From an uncultured Spirochaetales bacterium (lineage in GTDB: Bacteria; Spirochaetota; Spirochaetia; Sphaerochaetales; Sphaerochaetaceae), in the NCBI GenBank assembly GCA_934276485.1, contig CAKQTE010000089.1, positions 1 through 32,559 on the forward strand: a stretch of DNA of 32,559 bases, written 5' to 3'. Positions 16,816 through 24,748 of the stretch are shown here, piece after piece. The notes beneath the pieces are model-generated. The model did no database searches. It was not told the DNA's origin and was given only the letters and a program-made list of their open reading frames with translations. The position numbers were made by a program, and so were the translations under genes. Each line of letters opens with the position of its first letter. Position 1 is the stretch's first letter.

Positions 16816-17352
16816 ATGTCAGATAAGTTCTACGTTGGCTACAACACTGTTCACAAGATGATCAAAGGTCTAGCAGAGAAGATCCAGTCAGAAGGATTCG
16901 ATCCAGATGTAATCGTTGCAATTGGTTCAGGCGGATTCATTCCTGCAAGAATCATCAAGACATACATCAACAGACCTATCTACGCTGTTGGAATCTCATA
17001 CTATGGCATTGACCATAAGCACAGAGAGCATCCTACAAAGATCCAATGGATCGATGAGGTACAGGAGCAGCTAAGAGGCAAGAAGGTTCTTCTTATTGAT
17101 GAAGTTGATGATACAAGAGCAACTCTTGCTTATTGCGTTGGTGAGCTACTATCATACCAGCCAGAGGAAATTGCTGTACTTGTTCTTCACAACAAGCAAA
17201 AGAAGAAGGATGTAGAGTTCCCTCCAGAGATCAAGAGATACTACCCTGCTCTAGAGACTGCAGATGTATGGATCAAGTATCCATGGGATGCAATCGATAT
17301 TGATGAGCAGACAGAAAAAGAAGCAGAGATGCTTGCAGAAATGAAGCACTAA
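16816..17352 (+). CDS. Second purine phosphoribosyltransferase (xanthine/guanine-type, Hpt1-like)
   Basis: 178 residues from the ATG at 16816, which has AAGGAAAGGA upstream and lies 10 nt after the hpt stop; an in-frame start at 16780 would overlap hpt and has no ribosome site. It has VIVAIGSGGFIPARII at 32-47, the PRPP loop VLLIDEVDDTRAT at 91-103 and WIKYPWDA at 152-159, a C-terminal purine-site pattern seen in yeast Hpt1 and xanthine/guanine phosphoribosyltransferases rather than in bacterial Hpt. Substrate preference (xanthine, guanine or hypoxanthine) is an inference. Pairing with hpt suggests the two cover different bases. Confidence 0.88.
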   Translation: MSDKFYVGYNTVHKMIKGLAEKIQSEGFDPDVIVAIGSGGFIPARIIKTYINRPIYAVGISYYGIDHKHREHPTKIQWIDEVQEQLRGKKVLLIDEVDDTRATLAYCVGELLSYQPEEIAVLVLHNKQKKKDVEFPPEIKRYYPALETADVWIKYPWDAIDIDEQTEKEAEMLAEMKH

Positions 17353-17366
17353 GGAGATACATCTAG

Positions 17367-18485
17367 ATGTCAAATTCCAATGTTAAAGCAGTAGTAGGAC
17401 TACAACTAGGAGATGAGAATAAAACACAAATCCTTGATCTTTTGGCAAAGGATGTTGATATCGTAATCAAGTATCAAAATGGAAACAATAGCGAGAGAGT
17501 TAACAATGAGTATGGCTCATTTGATCTTGCTATTGTTCCATCAAGTGCATTCAATCCAGACTTGATGAGCATTATCTCGGCAGGTTCCTTTGTCGAACTT
17601 GAGAAGCTAGATAAAGAGATGGAAGAGGTCAAAAACAAGACCTGCTTAGATCTTGAATCCCTATTTATAGATGAGCGTGCTTACATTCTAATGCCATACC
17701 ACTTAGGTGCTATCTCAGAATTGAAGAAAGATATTGCCTCTGGCGTGGCTCTTCAATGTGGAGATCTACTAGACGAAGAAAGACTTGGAAGAAAGATTCT
17801 AGATATAGCAGAAAGTAAGGATGTCGCTTTTTCGACTCTCAAGGATACTTGCTATAAATGGAGAGCTACTTTTGGAAACAATATCATCGACACACTCCCT
17901 GTGATCAGAGATTCTTTCCAAAGCGAATGCCCAATGCTAGTAGACGCCGGAGACAGCACTCTCAATGACGCACTATGGGGTGCATCCAGCGACAACCAAA
18001 ATAGCTCTACCCTTCCAAACGCTCTCTACAGCATCGGACTTCCTCCTAATAGCACAGAGTGCGTATATGGTGTTGTACGAGCATATACTAAAAAGAATAG
18101 CAATGCCATCATATCTACAAAGATGAGCAAAGACGCAACCGATGGTTGGTTTGATGCAGTTGCAGTAGATCATGCTGCATATATCAACGGAGTTACGAAT
18201 ATTGCACTCATGGACATTAGCGCTCTAGACACTCTTGATAGCATCAAGGTATGTATTGGCTACAGCATCATGGGAGAGTATTACGCAACATTCCCACAAA
18301 CAAGACTACTAGAGAACGCAAAACCAATATATGCAGACTTTGAAGGATGGAAAGAAGACACATCTTCCATTACTTCTTGGGATTCTCTTCCAGAAAAATG
18401 CAAATGCTACATTCTAGAGCTTGAGAAGTTCTTGAACCTTCCTATATCAATAGTAGAGACCAAGAACACCCTAATATTCAGATAA
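17367..18485 (+). CDS. Degenerate adenylosuccinate synthetase (PurA) paralogue, probable pseudoenzyme
   Basis: PurA makes adenylosuccinate from IMP, aspartate and GTP. This 372-residue protein follows PurA from end to end: LGDE then LDLLAKDVDIVIKYQNGNN at the N-terminus, AYILMPYH at 105-112, GDLLDEE at 132-138, GVVRAYT at 235-241, GWFDAVAVDHAAYINGVT at 260-277, IKVCIGY at 293-299 and LPISIVETKN near the end. Key sites are lost: the GDEGKGK loop reads GDENKTQ (15-21), the catalytic His of GGNNAGHT is replaced (NGNNSERV), the IGTTGRGIGP block that holds IMP is deleted (around 126), GAQGT is AGDST, the arginine loop before GWFDA has no Arg, and TKLD for guanine is MDIS (282-285). PurA is normally about 430 residues. 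The reading frame is intact and has its own AAGGAG, so it is not a decayed pseudogene. A regulatory or scaffolding role in purine salvage is my inference. Confidence 0.82.
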   Translation: MSNSNVKAVVGLQLGDENKTQILDLLAKDVDIVIKYQNGNNSERVNNEYGSFDLAIVPSSAFNPDLMSIISAGSFVELEKLDKEMEEVKNKTCLDLESLFIDERAYILMPYHLGAISELKKDIASGVALQCGDLLDEERLGRKILDIAESKDVAFSTLKDTCYKWRATFGNNIIDTLPVIRDSFQSECPMLVDAGDSTLNDALWGASSDNQNSSTLPNALYSIGLPPNSTECVYGVVRAYTKKNSNAIISTKMSKDATDGWFDAVAVDHAAYINGVTNIALMDISALDTLDSIKVCIGYSIMGEYYATFPQTRLLENAKPIYADFEGWKEDTSSITSWDSLPEKCKCYILELEKFLNLPISIVETKNTLIFR

Positions 18486-18494
18486 GTACAAACG

Positions 18495-18521
18495 CTAGGC
18501 AGATTTAATGCCTAGTTTTTT
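18495..18521 (+). terminator. Intrinsic terminator of the purine operon
   Basis: Stem CTAGGCA (18495-18501) with TGCCTAG (18509-18515), a 7-nt loop, followed by six T residues, ten bases after the stop of the PurA-like gene. A clear Rho-independent terminator. Confidence 0.9.
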
Positions 18522-18593
18522 ACCTAAAACAACATTCTTAATATCTTTCATGTTAAATAATGCAATATTTCTAAAAATATTCATGCATTTTAA

Positions 18594-18628
18594 TGTAAAT
18601 TAATAGATTATTTTTACATTAATTTACA
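18594..18628. promoter_or_regulatory. 11-bp inverted repeat upstream of the DUF4143 ATPase
   Basis: TGTAAATTAAT (18594-18604) and its perfect inverse ATTAATTTACA (18618-18628), with an alternative overlapping pairing AATGTAAA/TTTACATT (18592-18599, 18613-18620). A -10-like TATACT lies at 18640-18645. Probably an operator or a phase-like regulatory structure; no T-run follows. Confidence 0.45.
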
Positions 18629-18675
18629 CGAACATATGTTATACTAACATCAGAAGCTCTAAAGGAGGACTGAAT

Positions 18676-19971
18676 ATGTATAGAAAGATATTAAGCTATC
18701 TAGAATCATGGAAAGAAAATAAATATCGCAAGCCACTTATATTGCAAGGAGCAAGACAAGTTGGAAAAACATATTCAATCCTAGAGTTTGGACGCAAACA
18801 CTATGACAATGTTGCATATTTCAATTTTGAAACCAATCCAAAACTAAATGAGACATTTGAAGAGAATATCGATCCAGATTACCTAATTCCAATTCTTTCA
18901 CATATAGCAGGACAAACAATAGTCAAAAAGCGAACATTGATTGTATTTGATGAAGTTCAACTTTGTGAAAGAGCTCTAACCTCTTTGAAATACTTTTGTG
19001 AAAATGCACCTGAATATCACATAATTGTAGTAGGAAGCTTATTAGGAGTTGCAGTAAATAGAGCTAGGTTCTCATTCCCTGTTGGTAAAGTTGATATGAA
19101 GACACTATACCCTATGGATATTGAAGAATTCATGTTAGCACTAGGAGAAGAAGAGCTGGTTCAAATGGTTCGAAATTGCTTCGATACAGACTCGCCTCTT
19201 CCATCGGCTCTTCATAACAAAGCCATGCAAATCTATCGCCAATACCTTGTTGTAGGTGGCATGCCAGAATGTGTACGTAACTTTGTAGATACTAAAGATT
19301 ACATCCTTGTTCGTCATACTCAAGATACAATCATTAGTAGCTATCTAAAGGACATGAGCAAATACAATAATTTGAATGAAATCAAGAAAACACGACTAGC
19401 TTATGACAACATAACAGTACAACTTTCAAAGAAGAATACAAGGTTCCAATATAAACTGATCAAAAAAGGTGGCAGAGCATCTGAATTTGAAAACGCACTT
19501 CAGTGGTTATGCCTCTCTGGAATTGTTTATCAGGTTTATAAAATAGAACAGATCAAGAAACATCTAGAGAACTATCGAGATATCGATGCTTTCAAAATCT
19601 ATGTCTCCGACTTAGGGCTTCTAACTGCAAAGAAAGATCTCAATGCAAACGATATTCTCTACATGGTAGATGATATAAATGATTTCAAAGGTGGTATGAC
19701 AGAAAACTACGTAAACGTTCAACTGACAATAAATGGCTACAACACATACTATTGGGAATCAGATAGAGGTGCAGAAATCGACTTTATCATTCAAAAAGAA
19801 GGACATATTATTCCAATTGAGGTTAAATCTGCAGATAACACTAGAGCAAAAAGCTTGAAGATCTATATTGATGCATATAAACCAGAATATGCAATCAAGC
19901 TTTCTAGCAAGAACTTTGGCAAGGAAGACAACAAGAAAATAGTTCCTCTCTATGCTGCATTCTGCATATAG
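18676..19971 (+). CDS. AAA-type ATPase with C-terminal DUF4143 domain
   Basis: Stand-alone ATPase of the AAA_14-DUF4143 family, common in host-associated anaerobes and of unknown role. Walker A GARQVGKT is at 25-32 and Walker B LIVFDE at 88-93, with VVGSLLG as the sensor-like strand near 117. The C-terminal part has a nuclease-like ESDRGAEIDF and IPIEVK pattern (D369, E382, K384) resembling a PD-(D/E)XK core, usually interpreted as such in this family. AAAGGAGG precedes the ATG. It is monocistronic between terminators and unrelated to its neighbours, so likely mobile or accessory. Function is not assigned; toxin-like or DNA-related roles have been suggested only by analogy. Confidence 0.88.
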   Translation: MYRKILSYLESWKENKYRKPLILQGARQVGKTYSILEFGRKHYDNVAYFNFETNPKLNETFEENIDPDYLIPILSHIAGQTIVKKRTLIVFDEVQLCERALTSLKYFCENAPEYHIIVVGSLLGVAVNRARFSFPVGKVDMKTLYPMDIEEFMLALGEEELVQMVRNCFDTDSPLPSALHNKAMQIYRQYLVVGGMPECVRNFVDTKDYILVRHTQDTIISSYLKDMSKYNNLNEIKKTRLAYDNITVQLSKKNTRFQYKLIKKGGRASEFENALQWLCLSGIVYQVYKIEQIKKHLENYRDIDAFKIYVSDLGLLTAKKDLNANDILYMVDDINDFKGGMTENYVNVQLTINGYNTYYWESDRGAEIDFIIQKEGHIIPIEVKSADNTRAKSLKIYIDAYKPEYAIKLSSKNFGKEDNKKIVPLYAAFCI

Positions 19972-19981
19972 AAAATAAAAG

Positions 19982-20013
19982 GTGCTGACGACCATTATAA
20001 TAGTTATCAGCAC
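19982..20013 (-). terminator. Terminator between convergent genes, after the sulfatase
   Basis: Stem GTGCTGA (19982-19988) with TCAGCAC (20007-20013). On the minus strand it is followed by CTTTTATTTTC, so it best serves the sulfatase operon; it lies between converging stops and may also act on the ATPase transcript. Confidence 0.6.
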
Positions 20014-20033
20014 AATGAATATCAAATAATTGC

Positions 20034-21473
20034 TTACTTTGATAAGTCCGGAATTGGAGAGAACAATGAAGGCTTGAAAGTCTTCATGAATTCTTCGACG
20101 CCTCCCATTCTTTCCATAACAGCATCTTGTGCTTTCTTTGCTTTGTCATTTGCATCCTTGGTATTAACTATAGCTTGTAGTTCTTTCTCAAACCCTGCAA
20201 TAACATCACGATAATTCTCATCAGATGCCAAGTCATTACATTCTTCCTTGTCTTCATATAGATCAAACAATTGAGGTTTTTCTCCCTCATAGTGAATATA
20301 CTTATACCTTCCCTTTCTAAGCATGAATGCAGATGTATAGAATCCAAATGAAAGATACTCAGAATAAATAGGTCTTTCCAGATTAGGATTATGTATAGAC
20401 TCTAATAAAGACTGCCCTGGCAAGCTCTTATCATATGCATCAAGCTCCCCTCCCGTGAAATCAATAGCACTCTGATAGATATCAACCAAAGAAACAGGAG
20501 TCTGTTCACTGTGTTTTCTAGGTACATCAGGGCCAGAAAGAATCATAGGAATTCCTACACTTCCTTCATATAGTGTTGATTTGAAGAATACACCATGTTC
20601 GCCCATAGTATCTCCATGATCAGATGTATAAACAACATATGTATCATCTTCATGTCCACTATCTTTCAATGCTTGCAATACCAGGCCTATCTGAGCATCT
20701 ACAAAGGAGCACATTCCATAATAGATTCTTATAGCTTCCTTACGAACATTCTCTGGAACATTTTCCTGACAGCAATAACGTCTATAATCATCAATTACTG
20801 GATGATGAGGCCAATCAGCAGAATTGAACTGTACTGGATCAGGAATATCCTTAACATCATACAAGTCTGCATATTCTTGAGGAACAACCAATGGAAAATG
20901 AGGAGAGACAAATCCTACCTGTAAAGCAAATGGCTTATCTGATGAATTGGACTCTTCAAGAAGAAACTTCACTGCTCGCTTAGCAACTTCCTTATCATAT
21001 TTTATATAGTCTGACTCTCCGACTTTTGCTTCATACAACGCATTTGCAAATTGCGGTCTTGTAATCTCCTTGTCTCTTATTTCTCCATATACATCACCAA
21101 CACCATTCTTGATATGCAATGGAATCCTTTGATCCACAAAACCAGTATCTGGAGTATCTGATTTAAAATGCAACTTTCCAATAGTTGTCACAGATACTCC
21201 ATCCTCTTCAAGTCTTGCACCCCAGCTTTTAGCTTCTCCGTCATAAGCAAGGACGTTGTCATAGTATCCATATCTAGAACCATAATTTCCAATTGCAAGA
21301 GCAGCACGTGCCGGAGCACACAAAGGACAGGGAGTATACGCATCTGTAAATACTGTTCCATTCTCTGCAAGTTTATCCAGATTAGGTGTCTTTACAACCT
21401 GATTACCATATGCTCCTACCATGTGCTTGTTATGCTGATCGCTGATGATTAGGAGGAAGTTTTTCTTAGGCAT
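20034..21473 (-). CDS. Cytoplasmic formylglycine-type sulfatase
   Basis: Alkaline-phosphatase-superfamily sulfatase that hydrolyses a sulfate ester. Numbered from the ATG at 21473: the C-A-P-A-R motif at 52-56 (Cys to become formylglycine) with a downstream IG, metal ligands D12, D285 and H286, and GKLH with K100 and H102. I chose this ATG over the GTG at 21479 because GGAGG is then at normal spacing. There is no signal peptide, so it acts inside the cell, unlike many polysaccharide sulfatases. It overlaps the end of tctA2 by 8 bp, which points to coupled translation and to a substrate that the TTT system brings in. It needs an anaerobic maturase, which is not in this window. A phosphonate hydrolase or related esterase is possible, but the motif favours sulfatase. 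Confidence 0.88.
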   Translation of the reverse strand: MPKKNFLLIISDQHNKHMVGAYGNQVVKTPNLDKLAENGTVFTDAYTPCPLCAPARAALAIGNYGSRYGYYDNVLAYDGEAKSWGARLEEDGVSVTTIGKLHFKSDTPDTGFVDQRIPLHIKNGVGDVYGEIRDKEITRPQFANALYEAKVGESDYIKYDKEVAKRAVKFLLEESNSSDKPFALQVGFVSPHFPLVVPQEYADLYDVKDIPDPVQFNSADWPHHPVIDDYRRYCCQENVPENVRKEAIRIYYGMCSFVDAQIGLVLQALKDSGHEDDTYVVYTSDHGDTMGEHGVFFKSTLYEGSVGIPMILSGPDVPRKHSEQTPVSLVDIYQSAIDFTGGELDAYDKSLPGQSLLESIHNPNLERPIYSEYLSFGFYTSAFMLRKGRYKYIHYEGEKPQLFDLYEDKEECNDLASDENYRDVIAGFEKELQAIVNTKDANDKAKKAQDAVMERMGGVEEFMKTFKPSLFSPIPDLSK

Positions 21474-22968
21474 TTGCACTCCTCCTTGTCTTTACAACTT
21501 TAACAATACCCATAGCAACCTTGAATACAAATAGGACAATAGTGAGAACAAGGATTGTTCCTGCCACAGGACGAGTAAAGAAATTAAGGATTGAACCATA
21601 AGAAGACATCATTCCTCTTCTGAAGTTCAATTCAATGATTGGGCCTAAAACGAATCCCAATACAATTGGAGGTGCTGGAAAATCGTTCTTGCTCATCAAA
21701 TAGCCTACGATTGCAAATACCAAGATTGCCCAAACATCAAAAACTCTATTGTTTGTAGCATATGCGCCAATTGATGCCAAAACCATGATTACTGGCAACA
21801 AGATGTTCTTTGGAACCTTCAACATCTTCAAGAACACAGGCAAGCCATAAATCTGAATCAAAATCATCATGATATTTGAAACAATCAAGATAGCAAACAT
21901 TGCATAGATTGTACTGCTGTATTTCTCAAATAGAAGAGGTCCTGGAGTAATTCCATGAAGCATAAATGCGGCCAAAAGCATTGCAGTTCCTGCATCTCCA
22001 GGGATACCCATTGTCAAAAGAGGAATCAAAGCACCACCAGAAACAGCATTATTTGCTGTCTCCGAAGCAATTACTCCATCAATACAACCGGTACCAAACT
22101 TTTCTGGATGCTTAGAAATCTTCTTACTTGCAGAATATGCAATCAAGTTTGAAATAGCTGCACCAAGACCTGGCAAAATACCAATTCCTGTACCAATCAA
22201 AGCAGATAGAGTCATATTAGGAAGTTGCTCTTTGAACTCTTTCCATGTGATTCCCAATCCTTTTGACTTGTAGTTCATTACTTTCATGTTTCCAACATCT
22301 GGCGATGATGCAACTTTCAAAACCTCAGCAACTGCATATACACCAATCATCAATGGAAGAAGCTTAAAGCCTCCATCGAGAGCAGGGAGACCAAATGTAA
22401 AACGTCTAACAGTATCAATTGGAGCCATTCCTACAGTTGCAAAAACAACACCAACAAGAGCACTTACAACACCCTTTACAAGTGATTTACCAGAGAGCCC
22501 TGAGATCAAAAACAATGAAAGAACACCAATAGCAAAGTATTCTTCAAAGCTAAATTTCAATGCGACTTTTGCTAGCAGAGGAGAGATAAAGAAAAGAGCT
22601 AGAAGAGAAATCATTCCTCCGATGAAAGAATACAAAGTTCCAATTCTTACAGCCCTACCGCCTTCTCCTCGTGCCGCCATTGGAGCACCATCAAAAGTAG
22701 TTGCAACAGATGCAGGGGTTCCGGGGATATTCAATAGAATTGCTGTAATCAATCCACCAGAGATTGACCCTATATAAATACCCAGCAACAGTGCCATGCC
22801 ATTAACAATGCCCATGCTATATGTAACAGGCAAAGCCAGTGCGATACCCATGGATGAAGTCATTCCTGGAGCAGCTCCAAAGAAAATACCAAGAAAAGTA
22901 CCAATGAGAACAAGCAGTAAGCTCATTGGATTCAAAATTTGTGCAAAACCAATAATAAAATTACTCAT
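21466..22968 (-). CDS. TctA-type large membrane permease of TTT system 2
   Basis: Large permease subunit of the second tripartite tricarboxylate transporter, 500 residues. It has GAAPGMTSSMGIALALP and AILLNIPGTPASVAT in the first half and GILPGLGAAISN and LLTMGIPGDAGT in the second. The ATG at 22968 is preferred over GTG 22971 because AGGAGG is then 6 nt away. It is clearly homologous to the permease at 12696-14204 but diverged, so this is a separate system and not a recent duplicate. Confidence 0.95.
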   Translation of the reverse strand: MSNFIIGFAQILNPMSLLLVLIGTFLGIFFGAAPGMTSSMGIALALPVTYSMGIVNGMALLLGIYIGSISGGLITAILLNIPGTPASVATTFDGAPMAARGEGGRAVRIGTLYSFIGGMISLLALFFISPLLAKVALKFSFEEYFAIGVLSLFLISGLSGKSLVKGVVSALVGVVFATVGMAPIDTVRRFTFGLPALDGGFKLLPLMIGVYAVAEVLKVASSPDVGNMKVMNYKSKGLGITWKEFKEQLPNMTLSALIGTGIGILPGLGAAISNLIAYSASKKISKHPEKFGTGCIDGVIASETANNAVSGGALIPLLTMGIPGDAGTAMLLAAFMLHGITPGPLLFEKYSSTIYAMFAILIVSNIMMILIQIYGLPVFLKMLKVPKNILLPVIMVLASIGAYATNNRVFDVWAILVFAIVGYLMSKNDFPAPPIVLGFVLGPIIELNFRRGMMSSYGSILNFFTRPVAGTILVLTIVLFVFKVAMGIVKVVKTRRSANA

Positions 22969-22978
22969 CACCTGCCTC

Positions 22979-23524
22979 CTAGAACCATAAAGCTCTTGGT
23001 AAGATCAAACCAAAACCATATCTGAACAAACAGAAAATACCTGTAGCCAAAACCAAGGAAAGAACGCCTTCTAATAGAATTTGTTTCTTGGTCTGTTTTT
23101 TAGGTGCCATGATTATCATCTGGCTCCAAAGATATAGAAAAGAGACCGGACCAAATCCAATCTTATCCATGAAGAAGCAAAATAGAGCAAAACTAACCAA
23201 TACGAGTACTACTTTTATATTGCCCTTTCTTACTTCTTTATCGTTTCTTGTATCAACACCGTTTTCTGCTTCATCAGCAGCTTCTAGAAGTGATTTACTA
23301 TTTTGATTCTGTACATTTGTTTTCTTAAATACGATAACGCCCTTTGCAATGATGATTACAGAACAGAGAATCAAGATTGATGCTACAATTTGCGGAAATA
23401 GCGCAGATCCGGTAACAGGATCAATGAAAGCTATCTTCTTAATTCCAAATGTAAGTGACAGATAGAATAAAGAAAGTATCAACAAGACACTTCCCGCTAT
23501 GATATCTTTATATTTTTTGTACAT
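22979..23524 (-). CDS. TctB-type small membrane subunit of TTT system 2
   Basis: Small membrane subunit, 181 residues, with about four hydrophobic segments (8-28, 40-62, about 110-135, 150-172) and the family's GSALFPQIVASI element after helix 1. A charged loop (about 70-100) separates the halves. It lies 10 bp before tctA2, whose Shine-Dalgarno starts at its stop codon. Confidence 0.87.
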   Translation of the reverse strand: MYKKYKDIIAGSVLLILSLFYLSLTFGIKKIAFIDPVTGSALFPQIVASILILCSVIIIAKGVIVFKKTNVQNQNSKSLLEAADEAENGVDTRNDKEVRKGNIKVVLVLVSFALFCFFMDKIGFGPVSFLYLWSQMIIMAPKKQTKKQILLEGVLSLVLATGIFCLFRYGFGLILPRALWF

Positions 23525-23554
23525 TGGGGACTCCTAATAGGAAGAAGGAAAGAT

Positions 23555-23583
23555 TAGACGGGAACTGAGGATGTTCCCGTCTA
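23555..23583 (-). terminator. Strong hairpin between tctC2 and tctB2
   Basis: Perfect 11-bp stem (TAGACGGGAAC 23555-23565, GTTCCCGTCTA 23573-23583) with a 7-nt loop in the tctC-tctB gap. On the minus strand only a mildly T-rich ATCTTTCC follows. It probably caps and stabilises, or partially terminates, the transcript so that the binding protein is made in excess over the membrane subunits. System 1 has no equivalent. Confidence 0.7.
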
Positions 23584-23596
23584 TGTTTAATGCATC

Positions 23597-24568
23597 TTAC
23601 ATGCCGTAATGAGATTCTAGAAGATTCTGATATTCAACCAATCTTGACTTACAAGCTTCAAAATAAGCTGGCATATCAGCTGGAGATACATATGCAACAG
23701 TATAAGCAACTGCTTCTGCTTCCTTCTGGAATTCAGGATTATCGCAAATCTCCTTTAGAGCATTTGAGAACTTTTCGATAATTGCTGGATCTGTACCAGG
23801 AGTGAAGAAGCATCCAAAATACTTATCAACAACGAAATCTACACCCTCTTCCTTCATTGTAGGAACATCTGGGTAGTTCTTATTTCTTTCTTCATTGAAG
23901 AATGCCAATAGATGGAAATCTCCTGACTCTACATAGTCCTTAACGAGTCCAATTGGAGCCTTCATGAAATCGATATGTCCACCCATCATTGAACCAATCT
24001 GATCTGAAACAGCACCAGAATCAACAAGCTGGAACTTAACATCAAAATTCTCTTCCATCATTGCAATTACTGCAGTATCGTTTGTAGCAAGCTCTGTTCC
24101 AAACTTAACCTTTCCTGGGTTTGCTTTTGCAGCAGCAACAAGATCTTCTATAGATGAGTAGTTCTTTGAGAGCAAACATGTTGTATATACCTTAAAAGGA
24201 ATACCACCAAGAGCAAAGCCATCATAATCAAATGAAGTTGTTCCAGAAATCTTATTTGTCAAGATTGCTTCGTGAGCAACTTGGAATGTATAACCATCTG
24301 CCTTTTGGCTGCGAACATAGTTAGATGCAATACTACCTGCTCCACCAGACATGTTTGTAACAACAAAAGACTGATTGAAATATTCTGTCATATACTTAGC
24401 AATCAAACGAGCTGCAACATCGATTCCACCACCAGCATTTGCGCCTACAATAATCTGTACAGGTTGCTTTGGCCAGCTTTCTGCTGCATTAGTTGTTTCT
24501 TGTGAACCATTTGCAAAACATGCAATACAAGCTACCAACAAAAGTCCAATAGCAATAAGTTTTTTCAT
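23597..24568 (-). CDS. TctC/Bug-type substrate-binding protein of TTT system 2 (probable lipoprotein)
   Basis: Extracytoplasmic receptor of TTT system 2. I start it at the ATG at 24568 (AAAGGAG upstream); the longer reading at 24604 adds residues that fit no signal peptide. The signal sequence has LVAC (C14) and also IAC (C17), either of which could be a lipobox, so it is likely membrane-anchored. After that, WPKQPVQIIVGANAGGGIDVAARL is the family's first ligand-binding loop and NMSGGAGSIAS follows. 323 residues. The ligand is unknown. It is first in a tctC-tctB-tctA-sulfatase operon. Confidence 0.91.
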   Translation of the reverse strand: MKKLIAIGLLLVACIACFANGSQETTNAAESWPKQPVQIIVGANAGGGIDVAARLIAKYMTEYFNQSFVVTNMSGGAGSIASNYVRSQKADGYTFQVAHEAILTNKISGTTSFDYDGFALGGIPFKVYTTCLLSKNYSSIEDLVAAAKANPGKVKFGTELATNDTAVIAMMEENFDVKFQLVDSGAVSDQIGSMMGGHIDFMKAPIGLVKDYVESGDFHLLAFFNEERNKNYPDVPTMKEEGVDFVVDKYFGCFFTPGTDPAIIEKFSNALKEICDNPEFQKEAEAVAYTVAYVSPADMPAYFEACKSRLVEYQNLLESHYGM

Positions 24569-24676
24569 ACCTACTCCTTTTTTCGTCGAACAAAATATGT
24601 TCAACGCAATTCACATATTAATGATGTTAATTTTATTGTACTGATGACAACTTTTTTCGTCTAGAAAAATAAGTTG

Positions 24677-24714
24677 ATTATAAAATAGGTATCAACAGAG
24701 CGAAATTGATTAAA
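24677..24714 (-). promoter_or_regulatory. tctC2 promoter with a LacI-like site
   Basis: On the minus strand a perfect TATAAT (24677-24682) has a poor -35 (TTTCGC, 24700-24705, 17-bp spacer). The site TTTAATCAATTTCG (24701-24714, minus) overlaps the -35 and matches the two sites near lacI at 10 of 14 positions. The leader to tctC2 is about 100 nt. Confidence 0.45.
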
Positions 24715-24748
24715 ATTCATATTTTCTTTTGTTGCTACAGAAAAAAGT

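Noticed and set aside
17367..18485. Annotation as a normal adenylosuccinate synthetase or phage-type PurZ
   Set aside because: GTP, IMP and catalytic residues are missing, whereas PurA and PurZ retain most of the catalytic core.
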